This document shows positions 31,573 to 42,838 of a DNA stretch of 64,000 bases, piece after piece. Source of the DNA: Chrysopilus asiliformis. Its lineage: Eukaryota > Arthropoda > Insecta > Diptera > Rhagionidae. The notes beneath the pieces are model-generated. The model saw only the letters and a program-made list of their open reading frames with translations. It was not told the DNA's origin and made no database searches. Where the stretch lies: assembly GCA_964034945.1 (NCBI GenBank), contig OZ035963.1:32271644-32335643 (forward strand), in the 5' to 3' direction. Positions within the stretch are counted from its first letter, which is position 1. Every line of letters begins with the position of its first letter. The translations under genes and the position numbers were made by a program.

Positions 31573-32607
31573 ACTAAAAAGAAAAAAATAATTTAAAACT
31601 ATGTCCATTAATAGCATATTTAATATTCGGCTTTTTGGGAGTGGCGTTAAATTTGCAACTAAAAAACATAACAAAAGCTATAATTGCCAATCTGGCAATC
31701 ATTGGAGACCCGTATGGTGATATTCGTATCAAAATTCGAACAGTTATACCAAAATTCCAATTTGAAGTCAAACTTTCCAATAAGATTTTTTAAAATTTAT
31801 TCCAATCGGATTTTGATGTATGGGAGTTTTATGTAGAATCATATCCTAAATAACTTTTGTTCTTGGACTTTTTTGATAAGATGCACCGTTTATGAGATAT
31901 TCGCAAAAAACGATTTCGTTCGTATGGGGGGTACCCCCCCTAATGGTCCATTTTTGCCCATTAACGAACTTAGCCTCGCATTTTACGAAAAACGGATCCA
32001 CGCAAAATTTCAAGTCTCTAGCTCAATCCGTGCGCCCGCAATCCGCGCCACAGACAGACAGACAGACAGACAGACGGACAGACAGACAGACGGACGGACA
32101 TGCAAAAATTAAATATTTTTATCATTCTAAACACACTGGTGTAATCTATTTTTTTGTGCGATGACGGGATCTTGGCGTTACAAACGGTAAGGCAAAGTTA
32201 ATATACCCTTTGGTTTCACCATACGGGTATAAAAATACATACTTTCTAACCCTTAAGGCTAATCGTGCTGTTGCTGCCACTAAGAACTAAGATCGACTCC
32301 AAAAGTGGTTGCCAAACCGATTAACTATAGACACGGCTCTTAGAAGCACCAAAACTAAGTTCTTTTATGTCCCAAATCGGATTCCCTATTTTCGCTATAA
32401 AAAATCCCACTGTCTCATATGTTACTATTTTTTGTAGAAATCTATCCTATTCTGTGTCTCCATGTACAAACTGATTTTGTGCGAAACTTGACAATAGAAA
32501 TTTTACAACGATTTTATTTAATGTAAATTTAACGCCACTCCCAAAAAGCCGAATTTTAAATACGCTATTAATGGACATAGTTTTAAATTATTTTTTTTCT
32601 TTTTAGT
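31573..32607. repeat. Long inverted repeat around HLE-A
   Basis: The left arm 31573-31654 and right arm 32525-32607 are near-complements (ACTATGTCCATTAATAGC with GCTATTAATGGACATAGT; CTTTTTGGGAGTGGCGTTAA with TTAACGCCACTCCCAAAAAG). Both are flanked by long A or T tracts with CTAAAAAG words. The spacer holds HLE-A copy 3 and about 290 bp of unassigned sequence. Confidence 0.75.
31663..32235 (-). mobile_element. HLE-A copy 3, full length, reversed
   Basis: It starts (as read on plus) with AAAACATAACAAAAGCTATA and the hairpin AATTGCCAATCTGGCAAT. It then has ACCCGTATGGTGA, the core ACAGACAGACAGACGG tract (about 32052-32100), and ends ACCATACGGGTATAAAAA. All diagnostic parts are present. Overlapping frames at 31873-32164 are element sequence. 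Confidence 0.85.
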
Positions 32608-34440
32608 TTTTTTTTTAAAGTCAGTTTTTTTTTTTTTTTTTTCTACAATGTATATTCTGGAGTAGAATCATATTTATTATACTGTTTATGACGAATAAGG
32701 CAAGGGGGAGGGGTTGGCACATTCTAGTTACTTACCACCCAGTAGTAATTAGTGTAAAGAAGGCTTTGGGCAAATCACAAATCACACCAGATCAAGGTGA
32801 ACGCACAAATAATTTTAAATCATGCGATTAATTCCTTTTTGAGGAATTTCTCAATTTATTTCTGCGAATACAATTGTAGTTTTTATATGCAAAACAGCCC
32901 ATTGTCTATTTAAAAAGAAATGTTTTTATCTTTAATTTCATATTTATTCAAGAGTTCCAGTTTTTGAGAGAAACTACATATATAAAAGAAGAATCCGTAC
33001 AAATTTCCCTTAAAAGCGTTACACTCAGAATTAGTAGAGCCCATTTTAACCGCAGGCGACTACCTATACCGGAACTTTTCTATAACGGCGCTGGGGCGAC
33101 ATTTTGAGCACTTCATGCAATATAATTATTAATTTTTGCTTGCAATGTGTAAATTTAAGAATTGTTTCGGAATTAAAAAAGGAGATTTTTGTGTTCAGTT
33201 GTGGACCATCTGACAATCATCTGGCAACTGTCTGGCAACCGTCTGGCAACTGTCTGGCAACTGTCTGGCAACCGTCTGGCTAACCTTTTATATTAACTTT
33301 TTTTTAAATTAAAAAAGTGGGATCCAATATTCGAGCCTAAGAAAAAGGTTAAAAAACTCTACATAGTATGAACAATGAAAATGAAAATTGGAGAAAAATC
33401 TACAAATGTTTACACGATTAAGCACCCGGAAAAAAGAACCTTTTAAATACATACCTAGTATAAATTGTTTCCATAACAAAATGTTCTTCTGTGATTACAC
33501 AGTAGGGAAATTTTTGCGGGAAAACATAAGAATACCACCAGGCTTCTCCCTCATATTTACATTTTCTGTCAAATCATTGTGCTTTAAGGTCCTTCCAAAG
33601 GGCTGTCATTGATTTCTTTACATAGCACCAGAAAAACACAGCATAGGCTTCATGAACTCGAAACGACAAAAAACTTGACTTGACTTCAAGACGGTCATGA
33701 TGACTTGGACAAATAAATTACACGTGAAATGGAGACGAACATGCAAAAAGTTCCTTCAAAACCTTTAAAACTTCTTGAAAAATCATTCTTGTTTTTGCTT
33801 TCCTAATTCAATTGCAATCTTATGGTTTAAAATTAAGAAGATCTAAAGATGCCCATCTTTGGTATAAAAAAAAACAATCGCGAAAGAGTTGAGAACTGCG
33901 AAGACGTTGAATGTTAGTTTGTTGACTTGAGTTCTTCCTCTAATGAAGTGAATAACTTCGTAAAGCGCAAGAAGTAATAGAAAAGTCTAAAACTCCTGTC
34001 AGTTTTAGACAACAAATTGAATGCAGCCTACGTATGAAGACGCTGCACCGCACACACGACAAGGGGCAGGAATGGCGCTTCAAAGTCGAATTTCGAATGA
34101 CACAAGGAGAAAACGATGATAGCCATGTCATGTCATTCACTACGGATGGCCTTAAGGATAAATAGATAGAAATGCACATATAAATAGATGCAGATTCATA
34201 GACGTTTCAGTGAAATTTTAGTTGAAAAGAGTGCCGCCTTCTTCACAAAGTCATGAATACATTTTCGGGATCACTTAATTGACAGACGTGTCACACAATT
34301 GTTCTCGAATTATTTTATTACACCAAAGAAACTCCAAATCGATCTTGTAGAACTTGGACTTTGATGAGAAATCAACAACAAATAACCGTCAAAGCATTTA
34401 CTGATTATAACTAAAAAAAATTTTGCCACATATTTGAAAA
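32608..34440. other. Unassigned DNA with one tandem array
   Basis: No mobile-element ends and no recognised protein. Unrecognised frames are at 33388-33612 (plus) and 33940-34179 (minus). Confidence 0.35.
33208..33281. repeat. 11-bp tandem repeat, unit CTGTCTGGCAA
   Basis: Six to seven units, alternating CTG/CCG at one position, continuous and without unique spacers, so it is not CRISPR-like. Confidence 0.9.
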
Positions 34441-34458
34441 ACACTGCTTTTTACGAGC

Positions 34459-34517
34459 AGTGACCCCAAAAATCCCCATATGGCATTTTTCATCATATGG
34501 GGATTTCTGGGGTCACT
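34459..34517. repeat. 24-bp-stem hairpin
   Basis: AGTGACCCCA...ATCCCCATATG pairs with CATATGGGGAT...TGGGGTCACT across an 11-base loop with one mismatch. Related sense words (GGGGTCACTGA / GGGGTCGCTGATC) occur in the Helitrons. Confidence 0.8.
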
Positions 34518-34569
34518 GAATTCGATTCTAGAGTTAAAAAGTTCGTAAGAATAACTCAAAATCAAGGAT

Positions 34570-34754
34570 ATATATAAAATATAAGCGTGGCGAAAGACAT
34601 GCGTAATTTTAGATTTTTAGTTATACTAATTAATCAAAAGAAGAAAAGGATAATCACGTTACCCTTACAGGACCTTCCCTTATCCTTACAAGGAAGAAGT
34701 AATGAAAATATTGTATTATCATCGGACTGCAAGAGAGTCAAAATTAGATTGCAA
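34570..34754. repeat. Rep-C fragment, rearranged
   Basis: GCGTGGCGAAAGAC, then TTTTAGATTTTTAGTTATAC, GATAATCACGTTACCCTTAC, AGGACCTTCCCTTATCC and GTCAAAATTAGATTGCAAG. The last part runs as at 3041-3560, but the GCGTGGCG motif is reversed relative to that copy. Confidence 0.5.
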
Positions 34755-35375
34755 GAAAGCCATAGTTATCAGGGGCCAATCGTCAAATTAAGTCCAGCGT
34801 AGTCCAAGTGGTAAAGTACTTGGCCCGTATTCCGGAGGTCGGTGGTTCAATTCCCGACTGTCGCACGCTGTGATTCAAGTCCACTCAACTTGCTTTACGA
34901 AATGAGTAGTGATAGTTGCCACTTCGCGTTAACGACATCATCGGTCTAGATTGCTATAATGGCCCTTGCTGTTGATGGGTTGCAATGTATAAACCTTACA
35001 AATGTAATTCATCCATGGTTTGCAATCCAGGTAAAACTGTAGGTGCGAAGAAGCACGGAAAATATTGTTATGAAACCTCAATTGAGGAGGTCTAGGCTCT
35101 TCGAGAGCTGTAGCGCTGAGGATGATGAATCGTCAAATTTCTATATGAGAACAGACAACCTTTTTATTTTAAAAAATTACAATTGTACGGGGGAGGAGTG
35201 ATCCGATGAAATTTTGAAGTATGGAAGAGTTATGTGAAATTATATTCTAAATTTTTTTCACAAAATGTATTTCGAATATGATTTTACAAACCCATTCGAT
35301 ACATCAAAATCCAATCGGACCACTCTTTGCACCCTCTCCCACACAAATGGAGTTTTCTTAATAAACATAAGAAAA
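34755..35375. mobile_element. HLE-B copy, interrupted by a SINE, with a second partial copy
   Basis: The minus-strand 3' end (AAAGCCATAGTTATCAGGGG-CCAATCGTCAAATT) is split by the SINE at 34790-35127 and resumes at TCTATATGAGAACAGACAAC. From about 35250 a plus-oriented piece (CCATTCGATACATCAAAATCC, CCCTCTCCCACACAAATGG) follows, forming another head-to-head join. Confidence 0.6.
34790..35127 (+). mobile_element. tRNA-derived SINE with 12-bp target duplications
   Basis: A tRNA-like head has A box TAGTCCAAGTGG (34800-34811), a D-stem CCAAG/CTTGG, and B box GGTTCAATTCC (34844-34854; all conserved positions). A tRNA-unrelated body of about 250 bp follows, with a tail CTGTAGCGCTGAGGATGATG. Perfect direct repeats AATCGTCAAATT flank it (34778-34789 and 35128-35139), as expected for LINE-mediated insertion. 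It would be transcribed by RNA polymerase III from the internal boxes. The parent tRNA is not certain. Confidence 0.85.
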
Positions 35376-35381
35376 GTTACA

Positions 35382-36085
35382 ATTGCCAGGGCCCAATTGT
35401 CAAATACTCTATATGATGACAGACAAAATGTTTAGTTTAAAAAATCCATTTGTATAGGAGCTGTGGAAAGGAGTGGCGGAGAGGAGAAAATAAATAAAAG
35501 TAATCCATTTGTATGGGGGAGGGGAGAACGAGCGGTCTAAGTGGATTTTTATGTATAGATAAATTATGTAAAATCATATTCGAAACACATTTCATCCAAA
35601 TTTTTCGATACGGTGCGCAGTTTTCGAGAAAATAGGAAAAAAGTATTCCATTTGTATGGGACAGAGGGAAAGCATTGGTACGATTGGATTTTGATGTTTG
35701 GATGAGTTATAAAAAATCCTAGGGTAAACACATTTTGCCTTTATAAACTTTTTAATATGACTCACCGTTTGCCAGAAAATTTGAAAAAAACTATTTCGTT
35801 TGTATGGGAGAGGGGGAAAGAATGGTTCAATTTTGCCCGTTCAAAAACTTAGCCTAGCCGTTTCCGAGAAACACAACTATTCAAGTTTCCAGCTCACTCC
35901 TTTCGAAAGTTATGGTGTTCACGGACGGACAGACAGACGGACGGACGGATATGCAGAAATCAAAATCTTTTGTCATCCCTAACACCGTGGTGTAGTTCAT
36001 TTTCGTGTCCGATGATTGGTTCGATGCGTTACAAACGGTATACTAAATCTAGTATACTCCTATATGATATATCATAAAGAGTAAA
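35382..36085 (-). mobile_element. HLE-B copy, most complete, reversed
   Basis: On the plus strand it opens with AACATAAGAAAAGTTACAAT, the hairpin region TTGCCAGGGCCCAATTG, and AATACTCTATATGATGACAG. Four diverged blocks of about 120-150 bp follow, each starting with CATTTGTATRGG. The GGACGGACAGACAGACGG core is near 35922-35950. It closes with GTTACAAACGGTATACTA and TATATGATATATCATAAAGAG. The order matches HLE-A read backwards, although most of the sequence differs. Confidence 0.75.
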
Positions 36086-36150
36086 AAAATATTGTCTATC
36101 ATATAGAGTATTTGCCAATTGGCCCGTGACAATAGCTTTTCTTATGTTTT
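36086..36150 (+). mobile_element. Isolated HLE-B 3' end
   Basis: ATATAGAGTATTTGCCAATT, GGCCCGTGACAATAGC and TTTTCTTATGTTTT form a 3' end in the opposite direction to the copy at 35382-36085. The two tails together make an inverted repeat of about 60 bp around that copy. Confidence 0.6.
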
Positions 36151-37617
36151 TAAAAAAAATTATAGATCACAAATTTTTTTCTCTAGGCCACGGCAGATTG
36201 GTCTCACAAATTCTCCAATTTCTGCATGTGCAAAACATCTACGAAATGGCAGTTCTACATCCAATTTAAAACTGAAATGTCAAAAATAAATGAAATCACG
36301 TGGATTAAAATTTATTTTTCGTTTGTTTTGTTCCCGTTTTGTCGTAATAAATCAAGTTAAATTACTTGTTCATTAAGTAATTAATTTGTGCTAATGTAAA
36401 TAATGTTAATTACGTTTTATGCCACAAATTATTATTTTTAGATCCATTCCACAGCATGTGATGGCAGCCATCATCATCTGTGCATGATTTTGTGAAAAAT
36501 CCTCCTGTTTTCACTTTTTGAACGGTTTATTATGAAAAACAAGAGGGTTAATCATCATGTCCTAGGACATGGGTAGCGAACTTTTTTTTTTGTTAAATAG
36601 CATTATTAAAGTTTTAAGCTTTGTTACAATTAAAAAATTTTTGAATTCACTCTGGAAACGTTTTTACTAACGGACTCTGTGAGAAATATAAAAATACCGC
36701 CATTGAAGTTCCCTAAAAATATTTAAAAAATAATCAGTGATTATGAATAATTGCGAGGTCTTTCAAAACTACCCTCATTTATGAGTAATATCACGAAATT
36801 TGAAGACAGTGATACTATGTTCCTTATTACAATTTCCCCATGTTCATATTTTCCAGACGTCGTCGTCGTTCGCAAACCGATTCGCTGACTACACGTACGC
36901 ACGTAAATTTCCAACAATTCCTCTGCGAAATGCTGTAAAAACTCAATCCAAAGGAAGGATGGAATTTTTTTTTCTTATTTTTTTGCTGACAACTCTAAAG
37001 TCTACTTCTGTTAAAATTCCAATTTTCCTTTAATTAAATGGATCGTGAACAGGAGAATTTCTTATTCCAGTTTCTTCATCTGGCTTCTGGTAATGTTTTT
37101 CACTCGTTCGGTTATTAAACTACGAAGGAAAAAATAAAATCTGAAATTAAGTCATATAAATCACAAAATTCCGTGACATTTCTTGAAGTACTTATTTAGG
37201 GATTTGAAATGTTAGCCGAACGTGTAACTTGATGATTTATTTCAAGGTGGACGGTTTTTGTTTATTTCTCATTTGCTTACATTTCAGAATGTACTCACAG
37301 TATTTGATTTAATTCTGATTTTATCTTGAAGTTAAAACGTGGAAATTCGTCGAATAAAACGACTGTCGCTAATTAGAATTTTGATAAAATTCACTATGGA
37401 ATTACCGAATTTCAATTATTATTTAAGTAAATAAATATAATTTTTACTGCTATCATTGATTTCACAGCACTCATTTTGGAAATTAATTTTCAGCATTTCC
37501 CAACGTTGTTCAAGTGTAAATCGATTCGTTTCGTACTGCACAGATTCGATACTCAAAATCTATCGATATTTCGAGTGCGTTATTGTTGACAATGTCGAAA
37601 TAACAGATAATTCAAAA
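36151..37617. other. Unassigned, apparently single-copy DNA
   Basis: No element ends. A near-palindrome CATCATGTCCTAGGACATG is near 36553-36572. Unrecognised frames are at 36800-37033 and 37456-37659. Confidence 0.35.
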
Positions 37618-38138
37618 AAACATGACAAAAGCTATAATTGCCAATCTGGCAATTATTGAAAACCCGTATGGTGATATTCGTATCAAAATTCGAACAGTTA
37701 TACGAAAATTCCACTTTGAAGTCAAACTTTCCAATAAGAATTTTTTAAATTTATTCCAATCGGATTTTGATGTATGGGAGTTTTGTGTAGAATCATATCC
37801 TAAATAACTTTTGTTCTTGCACTTTTTTGATAAGATATACCCCACAGTTTTTGAGATATTCACAAAAAACGTTTCCATTAACGAACTTAACCTTGCTTTT
37901 TACGAAAAACGAATCTGTGTAAAATTTCAAGTCTCTAGCCCAATTTGTGCGCCCGCAATCCGCGCCTCAGACGGACAGACAGACGGACGGACGGACGGAC
38001 ATGCAAAAATTAATTATTTTTATCATTCTAAACACACTGGTGTAATTCATTTTTGTGTTTGATGATGGGATCTTGGCGTTACAAACGGTAAGGCAAATTT
38101 AATATACCCTTTGGTTTTACGATACGGGTATAAAAAGG
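37618..38138 (-). mobile_element. HLE-A copy 4, reversed, internal deletion
   Basis: It has the full 3' tail, hairpin and internal repeat on the left (37620-37670) and the 5' end ACGATACGGGTATAAAAA on the right. The usual GGTACCCCCCTAATGGTCC block between 'TTCACAAAAAACG' and 'CCATTAACGAAC' is missing (about 37870). The GTCY core is short. Confidence 0.85.
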
Positions 38139-38820
38139 AATCAATCCTATTCGGACAGGACTTGATGCTATACCTAATTATAGGAACGAATCCCATTTCA
38201 AATTAGAATGTCGCGCATATATTTATATAGGAGAGAGTCCAATAATAATTTTACGATTGAGTTCCTTACAAAAGGGAATGTTCCCCAAGTTTTTGTCGTA
38301 ATATGTCTAACATATACAGTGATCCCTCCCATAATTTTGGGAATGATTACACAAAAAAAAATACAGCAATTTTTATTTTTGGAATCTGTCCTAAAAAGTT
38401 GGGGGATAGTTATAATTTTTTATAGGAATGATTCCCATATTTGGCAAATATCCCATTTTTCCCATAAATAAGGGACTGGAGCATCAAATTTTAGTAGAAA
38501 GGTTCCCATATATTTTTTCCGTGTAGCTACATCACAATGCCAAATTGTCAAAAAAGTGAAGTGGAAATGAATAGGCGAGAAATTTCACGTGTGTATTTTT
38601 CCACTTATTTCTCACTTGGTAATCATAATAATGCTGCAGCTTTGTTTTGTATGGAACTAAATGTATCACTTTCGAATAAACGTTAATTAAATGCTATAAA
38701 GGTCGCGTAAAAACCATGAATCAGAAAAATTTCAATGGTTAAACACAAAATAGTTAATTAAACATGTTTATTCGATCTGAACCTCAACACCTTCAAACAG
38801 ATTTTCTATTTTAATTACTG
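38139..38820. other. Unassigned DNA
   Basis: Several repeated GGGAATGAT/ATTCCCATAT words suggest an older self-complementary element near 38230-38525. It ends in TTTTTTCCGTGTA, but the left end is not visible. Confidence 0.35.
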
Positions 38821-39309
38821 AGGGTATTCACAATCCTCTTCGGTATTCGGTATTCGGTATTTTCGGTAATATTAAAAGACTGAAAATATTCTGCTGTGAA
38901 CATCCCACAGCACAGATTTGGGAACAGCGCTCTTATTTGATACGTGACCAAATCACGAACTGCGAATTTGATTGTAAAATATGTCACATACCTTTAAATC
39001 CATGTTTGATGTATTCTTTTGAATTTCTATTGTGGCAACGGCTATCAAAATTGAAAAAAATTGCAGTCCGATAAGATAACCAGCGAAAAAATTTGACAAC
39101 TAAAAACATTACTAGCGCCACTCGCGGTTGATTCTTGATACCGAATACCGAGGCTGAAAAACACGACTCGAGGCATGTATACAATTACCGAATCCGGTAA
39201 TTCATTTTTACATGAACCAAGTTACCGTCTCGGTAAAAATCTGTTAAATTTGACTGAATTACCGAGCGGTAAATTTACCCGCATTTTAAAAGAGGACTGT
39301 GAATTCCCT
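38821..39309 (+). mobile_element. MITE-S copy 3
   Basis: The same orientation and length class as copy 1. The left end AGGGTATTCACAATCCTCTT is exact; the right end has one change (GTGAATTCCCT). It has TTCGGTATTCGGTATT and the ATTACCGAATCCGGTAAT palindrome. Confidence 0.8.
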
Positions 39310-39374
39310 CACTATATTGCTATCAAAAAGTGTTAAAGTTACTCCTTGGTTTCGAGTCTCTGAAGTGGCATTAC

Positions 39375-40140
39375 TAGGGATGCAACATCGTTCATAAAAC
39401 TTCGATATATCGAAAATCGATGCTTTTTTTAAGGCGACATCGATGTCAAAAAACATCGTCCTGAAAACATCGATACCTCGATGTTTTTCCAATGTTTTGA
39501 AAAAGTTAAATTTAATAAATAATTTAGCCACCTGGCGGATGCTCTACTGTGGGTGGAGTGCACCCATGTAGAATTAACACGGTTTGAAATCTTCTTATAC
39601 GTTGAACCACCAAAAACCCGTTAGTTTTCGAGATATTCGCAAAAAACTAATTTTTCTGAAATACCGGCATATCTTCATAACGGCTTGAGATACGGAGTCC
39701 TAGTAAAAGACATAAATGTAGCAAATTGTATTGTCTCCAAGTTTTGTAATCCATAAGACTACTGGAAAATGGTTAGTTTCGGAATAAATCGAAAAAAACG
39801 AAATCGTAGTTTTTAAAAAGCTGCCATTTTGGTTACTTCCGGTTAACGGATTTTCACATCAGGACCAAACTTCTCTGTAAAATTTCATGGGTAGCTCTGG
39901 TATTTTTTGCGAAATCTTGTAAAAAGATGAAACCGAAAATTGATACCAAAGAAAATTTAAACAAATCTTTAAGTAGAGTGGCTATATTAAATCTATCTAA
40001 AAACTATTCCCTCTATTCCTAAAATTAGTTTCTCTACTAATTTTATAAAGAGTAATGTTATAACATCGTGAATATTAAAACTCGATATTTTTCAACGATA
40101 CCTCGATGTTTGCAAAAAGCAGGTATCGTTGGCATCCCTA
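39375..40140. mobile_element. hAT non-autonomous element with perfect 8-bp duplication
   Basis: The ends TAGGGATGCAACATCG and, reversed, TAGGGATGCCAACGATACC are flanked by GGCATTAC on both sides (39367-39374 and 40141-40148). Eight-base duplications and TAGGGATG ends are typical of hAT. Subterminal regions are rich in ATCGAT / CATCGATG words on both sides, likely transposase-binding repeats. The inner copy at 45953-46636 is the same family. No coding capacity. Confidence 0.9.
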
Positions 40141-40148
40141 GGCATTAC

Positions 40149-40608
40149 CCCCTTGCAAGCTTGCCAGATCCCAAACAACTTTCAATAAAAATTGATAGAG
40201 ATAAAAATTGATAGAGACTGTATCAAATTCAATTCCTGTTTTGAAACAAGAATCATGATTACATACTGGACATCGGGAAAAAAATAATAATATTATACTT
40301 TTGATGCTTGACATGAGGCAAAGTGCTTGGAATCAAATTCCACACAAATCAGGATCAGAAAAACTACTCCTTGCTCATAAAAGTAGATGAACCTCGACGA
40401 TGTAGGAAGTTTCGAATCGAATTTTGTTACAAATTATGCCCATGTGATGATGATTGTAATGTAATGTAATGTTTCCATATGAAATATAATATTATAACAG
40501 TTACTATACGTGCCTTCGAATTACATAAACTCATAGACCTCTTGTTAGATACATTTTCGATCAGAAGTTACGAAATTTCGTTTCATTTCAAACTAAAAGC
40601 TTCATATT
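40149..40608. other. Unassigned DNA
   Basis: A short TGTAATGTAATGTAATG microsatellite is near 40455. The rest is unremarkable. Confidence 0.35.
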
Positions 40609-40610
40609 TA

Positions 40611-41394
40611 CACTCTAGAAAATTTTATTGTAATTTTACCCCTATTATCGTAGGAAACCATTTTCCTACGATAATAGGGGTAAAATTACACCGAGTCGTA
40701 ATGGCTTAAAAGCTATGCATTTTTACTCATTTTGTGGCGTACAAAAGCCTCTTTTACGGGGGAACTTTAAGCTAAATAAGAAGTAAAAGTACAATACGGG
40801 TGTAATTTTACGACATGGATGTTTAAAATTACCACATTTTTGTTGTAATTTTCCTCCTATTTGGTAGCAAAACCGCGTCTTAAAGGTGTAATTTTACGAC
40901 ATTTTTTGTTTAAAATTACACCGAAAATGGTATTAGAATTTCTCGGCTTATACGGTCTGCAAAAACAAAAATATTATATTATTTTTGCGGATGTTTTCAC
41001 ATCCAAATTTCCCGGGCATGTTTGCCATGTGGCAGGCGCCACACAGGATTTTGGTAGAGTAAAACTCGATTCGAGTATTTATACTCCGATGCCACAAACC
41101 TTATGCGAATTATAAGGTTAAGGTTAAATTGTCCGTACAATAATGCAAAAATACCCTGCGAGCGTGTTTTTACACCAAAATGAGAGTAAAAATACGAATA
41201 TTGGTCGAAATTTTACGCAAGGTTTAAAATTACCCTATTTCTAGTGTAATATTAATGTTTTTTGGGTGATTTTACAACTTAAATGGTGTGCAAGCTAAAT
41301 TCTGATTTTTTTTCGAAATTTTACGACGTTTTTGCAAATTTACCCCGTTTTTATCCCATTTTTCGGTTTAAATTCAAATTCATTTTCTACAGTG
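40611..41394. mobile_element. CACTC-type element, 784 bp, TA duplications
   Basis: The ends CACTCTAGAAAAT (40611) and ATTTTCTACAGTG (ending 41394) are flanked by TA (40609-40610, 41395-41396). The interior repeats GTGTAATTTTACGAC and TTTAAAATTACACC many times in both directions and begins with a perfect 27-bp hairpin. The 84-codon frame at 40861-41115 crosses these repeats and is not recognised. Confidence 0.7.
40631..40688. repeat. Perfect 27-bp-stem hairpin, 4-base loop
   Basis: The arms 40631-40657 and 40662-40688 are exact complements (core ACCCCTATTATCGTAGGAAA), with loop CCAT. It sits 20 bp inside the left end of the CACTC element. Confidence 0.95.
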
Positions 41395-41396
41395 TA

Positions 41397-42383
41397 GTTT
41401 TATTCTCTATGAGTGGAAAAATAACTTATATGATGTTCTTGGATTTCTTTCTTGGAACTTAAGGAACTCGACAACGGAGTATACATTGCTTTTACGTCTG
41501 AATTCTTATTGACTTTACGTACATTTTACTAAGAGAAAAGTGTAGGTTCAAAGATAAATTTATTTTTCTATATTATACAAATACACACAGAAGGAAGCAA
41601 ATTCCGAAATGTGTTTGTAGCAACTTTACCGTCCCATCCGTTCCATTTCGTTAAATATTAACGAAGTTTTGATGGGGATGCTACCAGCGATATTAATTCA
41701 CCTTTCGTTTCATTTACTTTGGACTCATTTGGGAGACTGCTGATGCTTTCCCACACCCTTTTATTTTCAATCCAACCCAGCCTTGTCTCACTGGAATCAT
41801 TGCTTTTCTATAAAACACCTGAGGGGATGATACTCTCACATAAATTCTGATACTTTCGGTCGTTGGAAGTGAAAAGAGTTCGCTTAGGAAGCTGGAAGAG
41901 CTAAAAGTGAAAAAAACCCGAGTTAAAAGTTTTTACTTTGAACGAAAGAACAGAAAAACTTCCGCTCGAAAATAAATAGAGAATGAAAATATCCGAAGGT
42001 CTATCCTGAACTTTTTTTATCCCTCCTATATCGACCGAGCATCCAGTGATCCATTCTAAGATCTTGTCATCCATCCATTCGTCTATTCACTCAAAAAACC
42101 ATCCGTATAAGACTTTTTTATCCAGTTAAACAAGTTAAGGATTCCTCAGATTCCAGGATCTCGACCGTTAGTAAGTTACTTCATATAAGAATAGCCTTAA
42201 GCATCGTTTCCATAGACAGTGGGATAAATTGCTCAACACAACTACAACGCCATGAAAAACCATCTGACTTTCATTTACTTCGTTTCCATCCAACTCTCCC
42301 TCTGAAAATGGCCGAAATCTCGTCCGGATAACGACCATCTTATAACCTCTAAGGTCACATCTTGTTGCCGCATCATATCATTG
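41397..42383. other. Unassigned, apparently single-copy DNA
   Basis: No ends or family matches. A small palindrome TTCGTTAAATATTAACGAA lies near 41648-41666. Confidence 0.35.
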
Positions 42384-42391
42384 TTTATATG

Positions 42392-42830
42392 TAGGGTGAC
42401 CATATTTTTTGGTGTGAATTCGGGAAACAGGACCGGTGCGGTGAGTGAGGTTATGGAAATTTTTATTGCTCCAAAATTAAACCATTCATGACGTTTATAT
42501 TCAAACTTCAAGACTTCTACCCTTAATTGGTTAATCGAAAAATAATAAGCAAGACGAAGCGGCGCCCGCGGTAAAAACTTTATTTTACGCTCCTCACTCT
42601 TTTTTTTATAAGTCATTTTTGTGGTACATTTTTCCTTTAAAATGGTATTTTTTTGCGCCGCAGATCAAAATTTTTTTAAGAAATTATATGCCCTAAACAT
42701 ATTTTCATCAATTTTTAGATCACAAAACTAAATCTAATAACCCAAAACAAAAATTTAGTTTCCGGGCCGCCGGCAGAACATGCCTAAATCCGGGATGGTC
42801 CCGACAAATCTGGGACGTATGGTTACCCTA
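42392..42830. mobile_element. hAT-like element, 439 bp, imperfect 8-bp duplication
   Basis: The ends TAGGGTGACCATA and TATGGTTACCCTA pair with one mismatch. Flanks TTTATATG (42384-42391) and TTCATAGG (42831-42838) agree at 6 of 8 bases. 'GGGTGACCATA' ends are common in hAT MITEs. The interior has a CGGGAAACAGGACCGG / CCGGGATGGTCCCG pair. No protein. Confidence 0.6.
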
Positions 42831-42838
42831 TTCATAGG

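Noticed and set aside
33208..33281. CRISPR-like array
   Set aside because: The 11-bp units are continuous with no spacers, and the genome is clearly eukaryotic.
34790..34870. A functional tRNA gene
   Set aside because: The A and B boxes and D-stem are good, but the acceptor and anticodon stems do not pair properly. The sequence continues into a SINE body with target duplications.
40631..40688. A microRNA precursor
   Set aside because: The arms are perfectly paired with a 4-base loop and lie at a MITE end. A typical precursor has bulges and a larger loop. Reported as a hairpin only.
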